From Acidobacteriota bacterium (GTDB lineage: Bacteria > Acidobacteriota > Terriglobia > UBA7540): a stretch of 39,468 nt of DNA. Below are positions 33,419-39,468 of the stretch, one piece after another; within the stretch, counting starts at the first letter, position 1; every line of letters starts with the position of its first letter. Made by a program: the position numbers and the translations under genes. Location: assembly GCA_902812365.1 (NCBI GenBank), contig CADDZC010000035.1, positions 1-39,468 on the forward strand. Reading direction: 5' to 3'. The notes beneath the pieces were generated by a model, which made no database searches, was not told the DNA's origin, and saw only the letters and a list, made by a program, of their open reading frames with translations.

Positions 33419-34816
33419 CTATGCCTCTTCCACCAGCACCGATACCCGTTCTCCGGCAGGCGACGCGCCCGTGCCCGCCGGCTGGCCCTTGGCGGCCAGC
33501 TTGTCAGTCAGGGCGCGCTGCAGGCGCGTCCGCAAAGGTGCCAACGGGATGCGGTCCAGGATATCGTTCGCGAACGCCTCGATCAGCATGGCCCGAGCTT
33601 CTTCAAGACCGATGCCGCGCGAGCGGAGATAAAACACTGCCTCCGGATCCATCTGTCCGATCGTGGCCCCGTGGGTGCACTTGACGTCATCGGCATAGAT
33701 CTCCAGTTGCGGCTTGGTGTTGATAACGGCGCTCTCCGAGAGCAGCAGGTTCTTATTGCTCTGCTTGGAATCGGTCTTCTGGGCGCCTCTGCGGACGATG
33801 ATCTTGCCGTTGAAGACCCCGTTCGAGGCGCCATCGAGCACTCCCTTGTAAAGCTCGCGACTCGAGCAGTGCGGCTGAGCGTGATCAATGGTCGTGTGGT
33901 TATCCACGTGCTGCCGGCCGTGGATGACGTACAGTCCCTGCAACAAGCTTTCAGCGCCCTCGCCGTCAAGCACCGTGCAAGTATCTTCGCGGTTGAGCAC
34001 CCCGCCGAGGGCCACGACGCGCGTGGTCACGCTCGAGAAGCGCGCCTGGTGGACCTGGACCGTGGCGATATGGTACGCATCGCCGCTTTCCTGCTGCACT
34101 TTCGTATAGTCCAGCCGGGCGTTGTCACCCACCACGGCTTCCGTGACCGCGTTCGTAAAGTATCCAGCTCCCCCCGCACTCAGGTAATGTTCCACCACCG
34201 TTGCCTGGCTGCCCCGCCCGACGACGATCAGATTGCGCGGATGGTACGCGGCCGGAGCCGATTTCCCCGGCAGCGGCGCGGCCAGGAACAGAAGATAGAT
34301 GGGCCTTTCGAGCGCCACGTCCTTGCCCACCTCGACAAAGGCTCCGTCCTCCATCAGGGCGGTATTGAGCGCCGCAAACGCGTTCCGCTCGAAGGGCACA
34401 TAGCGCGCCAAGTGGGGTTCAAGCGTCTCCGGCTCCGAAGCCAGCGCCGCCCTCAGGCTGCGAACCCGAACGCCCGCCGGCAGGCCGTTCGGCGAAGCTA
34501 ACTCCTCCACGTAGCGGCCATTCACGAAAACCAGAAGCGTACAGTGGGCAAAATCCGCGCGCTCGGATTGGCCAAAACGCGCATCAGCGGGGGAAACGCG
34601 TTCCGGCGGCGGGCGGAATGCCCTCCGCGCAATCGGCGCCACGCTGGTAAATCTCCACTCTTCGTCGCGGGTTGTCGGGAAGCCGAGATCGCCGAACCGC
34701 TCGATGGCCGACTTGCGCACCGCCCGGAGCCACTCCGGTTCTGTCCCGGACAGGCGCTCTTCGAGCGCCGCGAAGTGAGCGAAATATTGGTCTTGTTGTC
34801 CCTTCACCGCAGTCAT
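33419..34816 (-). CDS. sufD: SufD, Fe-S cluster assembly complex subunit
   Basis: Start at the ATG at 34816, with AAGGAAA upstream; the frame opens at 34843. The 465-residue protein has the SufBD beta-helix domain, with LVVFVNGRYVEEL-like strands in the N-terminal part, HPRNLIVVGRGSQATVVEHY, and the C-terminal GATIGQMDPEAVFYLRSRG. It continues with GLEEARAMLIEAFANDIL, typical of SufB/SufD. SufD combines with SufB and the ATPase SufC to build iron-sulfur clusters in the cytosol. It sits 66 bases after sufC and 136 bases before sufS. It is distinguished from SufB by its shorter N-terminus and neighbouring gene order. Confidence 0.94.
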   Translation of the reverse strand: MTAVKGQQDQYFAHFAALEERLSGTEPEWLRAVRKSAIERFGDLGFPTTRDEEWRFTSVAPIARRAFRPPPERVSPADARFGQSERADFAHCTLLVFVNGRYVEELASPNGLPAGVRVRSLRAALASEPETLEPHLARYVPFERNAFAALNTALMEDGAFVEVGKDVALERPIYLLFLAAPLPGKSAPAAYHPRNLIVVGRGSQATVVEHYLSAGGAGYFTNAVTEAVVGDNARLDYTKVQQESGDAYHIATVQVHQARFSSVTTRVVALGGVLNREDTCTVLDGEGAESLLQGLYVIHGRQHVDNHTTIDHAQPHCSSRELYKGVLDGASNGVFNGKIIVRRGAQKTDSKQSNKNLLLSESAVINTKPQLEIYADDVKCTHGATIGQMDPEAVFYLRSRGIGLEEARAMLIEAFANDILDRIPLAPLRTRLQRALTDKLAAKGQPAGTGASPAGERVSVLVEEA

Positions 34817-34882
34817 AGATTTCCTTGATCGGGTTGCCGGCACCAGTCTGTTCGGAGGGCCGGTCTGAACCGGCGAGCGGCG

Positions 34883-35650
<768 letters not shown>

Positions 35651-35771
35651 CAGCTCTCCTTCGAATCTCCGGATGAAATCCGCCTCTTCGCGCAACCCTC
35701 CAACCGCCGAGAACGTTTGGACTGTCGCCGAGCCTTTCCCTCAGCGCTGACCCGGTGCCGCAGCCGTGCGC

Positions 35772-37211
35772 CTACCCCACACTCCCTTCCAAACTCACGC
35801 TGAGCAACTTTTGCGCCTCGACAGCGAACTCCATCGGCAGCTCCTTGAACACCTGCTTGCAGAAGCCGTTGACGATCATCGAGACGGCGTCCTCGGTGGA
35901 GATGCCGCGCTGGCGGCAGTAGAAAATCTGGTCCTCGCCGATCTTGGAGGTGGACGCCTCATGTTCCACGGTCGCCGTCGGGTTACGCACCTCGAGGTAA
36001 GGGAAGGTGTGGGCTCCACACTGATCGCCGAGCAGCAGCGAATCACACTGCGAGTAGTTCCGCGCGTTCTGGGCGCCTTGCAGAATCTTCACCATGCCGC
36101 GATAGCTGTTCTGCCCGTGGCCCGCCGAAATACCCTTGGAGACGATGGTGCTCTTAGTGTTTTTCCCGATGTGGATCATCTTCGTGCCGGTGTCGGCTTG
36201 CTGATAGTGGTTGGTGAGAGCCACGGAATAGAATTCGCCCACCGAGCCCTCGCCCTGCAGGATGCAGCTCGGATACTTCCACGTGATGGCCGAGCCGGTC
36301 TCGACCTGGGTCCAACTGATCTTCGAGTTCTTCCCCAGGCATTTGCCTCGCTTGGTCACGAAGTTATAAATGCCACCCCGGCCCTGCTTGTCACCCGGGT
36401 ACCAGTTCTGAACGGTCGAGTACTTGATGGTGGCGTTGTCGAGGGCAATGAGCTCCACGACGGCGGCATGCAATTGATGGGTGTCGCGCATCGGGGCCGT
36501 ACAGCCTTCCAGATAGCTGACATAAGCGCCCTCGTCGGCGATGATCAAGGTGCGTTCAAACTGCCCGCTGTTCTTGGCGTTGATGCGGAAGTAGGTGGAT
36601 AATTCCATCGGACAGCGGACGCCCTTGGGCACGTAACAGAACGATCCGTCGCTGAAGACGGCGGAATTGAGCGTGGCGAAGAAATTGTCCGTGTAGGGGA
36701 CCACCGAGCCCAGCCACTTGCGGACCAGGTCAGGGTGCTCCTGCACGGCCTCGGAGAACGAACAGAAGATAATCCCCATTTCCTTGAGTTTGTCTTTAAA
36801 CGTAGTTGCCACCGAGACGCTGTCGAACACCGCGTCCACCGCTACGCCTGCCAGCAACTCCCTCTCTTGCAAAGGGATACCCAACTTTTCATAGGTCCGA
36901 AGTAGCTCCGGGTCGATCTGCTTGCTCCCGCTGGCTGCGCTCTTGGGGGCGACGTAATATACGTAATCCTGGTAAGGAATCGGGGGGTAATGGACATTCG
37001 CCCAGGTAGGCTCTTTCATGGTAAGCCAATACCGGTATGATTTCAGCCGCCATTCCAGCAGCCAGTCCGGTTCTCGCTTTTTGGCGGCGATCAGCCGGAT
37101 GATCTCCTCGCTCAGCCCCGGAGGTACCGAATCGGTTTCGATCTCGGTCACGAAACCGTACTTATATTCTTGATTGGCCAGCTCTTCGACGTTACTCACC
37201 GGAGTCGGCAT
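35772..37211 (-). CDS. sufB: SufB, Fe-S cluster assembly complex subunit
   Basis: Start at the ATG at 37211 with GGAGGAGG upstream; the frame opens at 37259 but the extra residues are not SufB-like. The 479-residue protein is full length for SufB. Conserved stretches include [79 protein letters not shown] and the [17 protein letters not shown] region. SufB is the scaffold subunit where clusters form. It is the first gene of the operon; its leader is about 220 bases, with a promoter at 37438-37466. Confidence 0.96.
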   Translation of the reverse strand: MPTPVSNVEELANQEYKYGFVTEIETDSVPPGLSEEIIRLIAAKKREPDWLLEWRLKSYRYWLTMKEPTWANVHYPPIPYQDYVYYVAPKSAASGSKQIDPELLRTYEKLGIPLQERELLAGVAVDAVFDSVSVATTFKDKLKEMGIIFCSFSEAVQEHPDLVRKWLGSVVPYTDNFFATLNSAVFSDGSFCYVPKGVRCPMELSTYFRINAKNSGQFERTLIIADEGAYVSYLEGCTAPMRDTHQLHAAVVELIALDNATIKYSTVQNWYPGDKQGRGGIYNFVTKRGKCLGKNSKISWTQVETGSAITWKYPSCILQGEGSVGEFYSVALTNHYQQADTGTKMIHIGKNTKSTIVSKGISAGHGQNSYRGMVKILQGAQNARNYSQCDSLLLGDQCGAHTFPYLEVRNPTATVEHEASTSKIGEDQIFYCRQRGISTEDAVSMIVNGFCKQVFKELPMEFAVEAQKLLSVSLEGSVG

Positions 37212-37435
37212 CGGATTTCCTCCTCCACAGATGTACCCAGCTGCGGCCTCGAACGGCACGGCAGCCAGCTTGACTCTTGGCGCTCGTGACGTTCCCCGGG
37301 CGCACGCGGAATCTTCGGACCTGCGATCCTCTGCAATCTATACGTCAGGGTCAAGATTCCATCGCCGAATGGCTTCTGATCGCGCCTGAACGTCAACCGG
37401 GGCTCGTCGAACTGAACGGCTCCCCCAACCCACAA

Positions 37436-37454
37436 TAAATGTAGCTTAAATGTA
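37436..37454. repeat. Direct repeat TAAATGTA phased by 11 bases at the suf promoter
   Basis: TAAATGTA occurs at 37436-37443 and again at 37447-37454, exactly one DNA turn apart, so both face the same side of the helix. The first copy contains the -10 box and the second lies in the spacer. This is a plausible operator. Confidence 0.5.
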
Positions 37455-37466
37455 CAAAAGAGTCAA
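37438..37466 (-). promoter_or_regulatory. Predicted promoter of the suf operon
   Basis: On the minus strand TTGACT (37466-37461) and TACATT (37443-37438) are separated by exactly 17 bases. Transcription would start near 37431, giving a 220-base leader before the sufB ATG. Confidence 0.65.
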
Positions 37467-37571
37467 GATTCTTTTTCCCCGCTTCGACGACCCGGACGTC
37501 GGGAATCCGTCCACACGAGACTCCAACTGCAGAGCCCTGTTCGCCACCCGGTGAGACCGAGCTCCGCTGGC

Positions 37572-38282
37572 TCAATCCAAAGGGCTTTGCCAGACAGCCT
37601 TGCCCACAAAAAAAGGTCCCATCCGCTCGATATAGGTCGAGGTTTGTCGCGTCCGGCGCATCTGTTGGACGCAGGCGGAAAGGGGATACAGCTCGGGGCC
37701 CACGAGGCCGATCACAAAATCGTTGTCGCTCTTATCCAAGCCGAAACAGGCCAGCCGAATATCCTGGGCATAGCCGGCCTCGCCAAACGCGTGGCCGATC
37801 CGGCCATGCTCGCCCAGAATAGACGCTTGCTCTTCGGGGGGGAGGGCGGAAAATGATCCCGCGCGACGCAGCGGATACCACACCGCCCACGGCCACCCGC
37901 GATTCAAAACCGTGCGGCGGGGACGGTTGAGGAGCCAATCTTCGAGATCCGGCTCGTAGCCGAGCGCGTACGTCCGGCCGAGCATGGTGTATTCAAGCTT
38001 CAAATCGAGCCCCTCGAAGGGCGGGCGGCCGAGAAACCGCCGCAGTGTGGCCACGAAGAAATCCGGCTGCTCGCTGAAGGTTAACAGGCCGACACCCCGG
38101 GCGTCATTGGCATCCTCATAGAGCACGCTGGGGAATCCGGCCGAGGCCAGCGACTCCACCAGCGGCTTTGCGTCCGGGCAGCCACCAAAGGCCAGAAACT
38201 GCATAAAGAGCCGGCGATCGGAAACTTGCGGCCGGCCGTTGCGAACGCCGCCCCTCTCGGCAATATCCAGCTTTTCCCTCAT
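37572..38282 (-). CDS. hemQ: Chlorite-dismutase-family protein, HemQ-like
   Basis: The 236-residue protein matches the chlorite dismutase family, in particular HemQ, the coproheme decarboxylase that makes heme b in the coproporphyrin-dependent pathway. Expected features are present: a YPLRR stretch with Tyr136, the candidate catalytic tyrosine, and ILGEHGRIGHAFG, whose His159 is the likely axial heme ligand. The C-terminal TSTYIERMGPFFVGK is also typical. True chlorite dismutase activity is unlikely given the YPLRR motif. It has an unusual N-terminal tail of about 22 residues. It starts 59 bases after the MetF-like gene on the same strand. The ATG at 38282 is preceded by GGAAGA. Confidence 0.85.
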   Translation of the reverse strand: MREKLDIAERGGVRNGRPQVSDRRLFMQFLAFGGCPDAKPLVESLASAGFPSVLYEDANDARGVGLLTFSEQPDFFVATLRRFLGRPPFEGLDLKLEYTMLGRTYALGYEPDLEDWLLNRPRRTVLNRGWPWAVWYPLRRAGSFSALPPEEQASILGEHGRIGHAFGEAGYAQDIRLACFGLDKSDNDFVIGLVGPELYPLSACVQQMRRTRQTSTYIERMGPFFVGKAVWQSPLD

Positions 38283-38341
38283 ACCCGGTCTTCCTCACTC
38301 AGTGCCGGCGAATGCGGGTTGCGCTGTTTCACGCCATCGCG

Positions 38342-39265
38342 CTACACACGCGCCCGCGCGAGAACTAAGTCCGCGTACAGATTTCCCAAACGCTCGAGCA
38401 TAGCCATCGCCGGTGCCCAGTTGCGGCGGTTAATGTGCTCGACGTTCAGCCCGATCAGCGGCGGATCGGGCGGCAGGTTGTCGAACACCTCCATCAGGAT
38501 GCGCTGAGCCAGGTCAAGCGAGCGCTCGAGACAGCGCTCCGGCGGGGCCAACCTCCGGCCGTCATCGAGCAGCAGAAAGCGATCGAGATCCGGCGGAATG
38601 TCGGCCCCGAGCCAACGCAAAAACTCCAGATCGCGCGGATGGCTCACCGGCGCGAAACTCAGAAAAATGCGGGCCTCGAGACCGTTCAGCCGCTGGATCA
38701 GCCAAACAATGTCATTGGGATCGAACAGAATCTGCGTGGTGAAGAATGTCAGCCCGGCGGCGTGCTTGCGCCGGATGCGCTCGGCCTCGCGCACCCGACT
38801 GGGAATCGTGATGCCCCCAAGCGAGATCGGAAGCTGTGCGGCGCGCACCTGTTCGGCCGCATCGGTGACGCTCGGGCCGGGATAGGCGATCCGGCTCGAT
38901 TCCCTCCCCACCAGCACCACGTCTGCGATGCCATACGCAGCGTGAGTCTCGCGGAACCAGGGCAGGGGGTCCGGCTCATAAACCACCGCGCGGTTAACCA
39001 CCACCTCCACGCCCAGTTCGCGCCGAAGGCGCGCTCCGAGTGTGCGCGGCTCGACTCTGGGGACGAATGCGCTCGTCCGTGCGCCGCCCCGCGACGGCGA
39101 TTCGTCGCGAATCTCGGGTAGGTTAATCGCGTCGGCCAGTAGCCGCACCCGTCCCATCTCCGCCACCATCGCCTCCACTGCCTCGGGCTTGTTCGCGGCC
39201 GGAGGAACGACCTCGAAAAAGACCACCGGCAGGGACGGATTCAAAAGCTTGGCTCCCAAGCTCAT
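38342..39265 (-). CDS. Methylenetetrahydrofolate-reductase-like protein
   Basis: The 307-residue protein resembles the MetF (5,10-methylenetetrahydrofolate reductase) TIM barrel. VVFFEVVPPAANKPEAVEA opens the fold, and the central GGITIPSR is followed by ERIRRKHAAGLTFFTTQILFD, the usual FFxTQ region, with IFLSFAPVSHP beyond it. The usual glycine-rich FAD segment after the third strand is replaced by VVLVGRESSRIAYPGPSV, so FAD binding is less certain. It may be a divergent MetF or a relative with another folate-linked role. The ATG at 39265 has AGGAAG upstream. It is followed by the HemQ-like gene 59 bases downstream, probably cotranscribed. Confidence 0.82.
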   Translation of the reverse strand: MSLGAKLLNPSLPVVFFEVVPPAANKPEAVEAMVAEMGRVRLLADAINLPEIRDESPSRGGARTSAFVPRVEPRTLGARLRRELGVEVVVNRAVVYEPDPLPWFRETHAAYGIADVVLVGRESSRIAYPGPSVTDAAEQVRAAQLPISLGGITIPSRVREAERIRRKHAAGLTFFTTQILFDPNDIVWLIQRLNGLEARIFLSFAPVSHPRDLEFLRWLGADIPPDLDRFLLLDDGRRLAPPERCLERSLDLAQRILMEVFDNLPPDPPLIGLNVEHINRRNWAPAMAMLERLGNLYADLVLARARV

Positions 39266-39298
39266 GCAGAACTTCCTAGCGTGCGGTTTAACTTCTTC

Positions 39299-39327
39299 AG
39301 CCTAAAACGAACGGGCGCAAACTGCAA
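39299..39327 (-). promoter_or_regulatory. Possible promoter of the MetF-like/HemQ-like pair
   Basis: On the minus strand TTGCAG (39327-39322) and TAGGCT (39304-39299) are separated by 17 bases. The -10 match is weak, so this is tentative. Confidence 0.3.
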
Positions 39328-39348
39328 GGACGACCCGCGCCGGTGACG

Positions 39349-39468
39349 TCAAGCTTGTGTAAAAAGGCGGAGGGTACGGTTCCGGCATTGGTGCTGCTCG
39401 TTGTAACCATGGAAGATGGCATCGATGATCCGGTCCACGCTTTCCACGTTCACGAACGAGACCATCGG
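39349..39468 (-). CDS. Possible 3' end of a further gene, cut by the window
   Basis: The minus strand is open from the window edge to a TGA at 39351-39349, giving 39 residues. They include VSFVNVESVDRIIDAIFHG and end with TLRLFTQA. The composition is protein-like, with alternating hydrophobic residues and an acidic/basic mix, and it ends 83 bases before the MetF-like start on the same strand. I do not recognise the family, and a frame this short could be chance. Confidence 0.4.
   Translation of the reverse strand, partial: PMVSFVNVESVDRIIDAIFHGYNEQHQCRNRTLRLFTQA

Larger units (their letters stand above)
37269..37471. repeat. Three GTCAAG-core repeats in the sufB leader
   Basis: CTTGACTCTT at 37269-37278 is a perfect inverted copy of AAGAGTCAAG at 37458-37467. 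GTCAAGATTC occurs in direct orientation at 37350-37359 and 37462-37471. One copy overlaps the -35 box of the suf promoter. They are candidate binding sites for the Rrf2 regulator encoded in the operon; this is inference. Confidence 0.45.
37212..37571. other. Leader and upstream region of the suf operon
   Basis: This 360-base stretch, between sufB and the end of the HemQ-like gene, has no supported gene. It holds the suf promoter, an 11-base-phased direct repeat and three GTCAAG-core sites, listed separately. No known riboswitch was recognised in the roughly 220-base leader. Confidence 0.6.

Overview
The window is GC-rich DNA from what looks like a Gram-negative bacterium, most likely an acidobacterium. 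That placement is an inference from gene content and no marker gene was tested. The signs are a TonB-dependent receptor with an N-terminal carboxypeptidase-regulatory-like domain, Tat-exported and cytosolic Gfo/Idh/MocA oxidoreductases, a DUF4380 protein, a phosphofructokinase with pyrophosphate-type active-site residues, and a SUF operon with SufU and SufT. I saw no rRNA, tRNA, CRISPR array, insertion sequence or phage gene; this reads as a chromosomal core region.

Left part (1-9762). A truncated TPM-domain membrane protein is divergent from a stand-alone HDOD protein. Facing the HDOD gene is a tightly coupled three-gene signalling operon on the minus strand (6139 to 1696). It encodes a receiver-PAS-PAS-histidine kinase, a receiver-HDOD protein and a receiver plus degenerate HD-GYP-like protein, joined by 4-base start/stop overlaps. 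Divergent from it is the phosphofructokinase gene, with its own promoter and a leader hairpin. A one-helix protein of unknown function and the xseB-ispA pair follow on the minus strand.

Middle (9985-28295). A plus-strand sugar cassette holds a TIM-barrel sugar isomerase/epimerase, a Gfo/Idh/MocA oxidoreductase, a xylulokinase-like kinase and a DUF4380 protein. It converges on a minus-strand fatty-acid beta-oxidation operon with the layout fadN - DUF1326 - fadA - fadE, driven by a good sigma70-type promoter at 21646-21674. Then come a TonB-dependent receptor, a divergent Tat-exported oxidoreductase and a secreted protein made of 22 TPR repeats.

Right part (28517-39468). A PP-loop (Dph6-like) ATPase overlaps tail-to-tail with a YgfZ-like protein. 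YgfZ lies at the end of a long minus-strand iron-sulfur cluster operon: sufB, sufC, sufD, sufS, sufU, sufT, an Rrf2-type regulator with three cysteines, then ygfZ. The sufB leader is about 220 bases long, with a clear promoter and several short repeats that are candidate binding sites for that regulator. Upstream lie a HemQ-like chlorite-dismutase-family protein, a methylenetetrahydrofolate-reductase-like protein and the last codons of a further minus-strand reading frame.

No wholly new system stands out. The items most worth a second look are the inferred PPi dependence of the phosphofructokinase, the receiver/HDOD/HD-GYP-like signalling operon, the DUF1326 gene inside the fad operon, the repeat-rich suf leader with its regulator, the 115-base convergent overlap of dph6-like and ygfZ, and a recurring TACATT -10 element.
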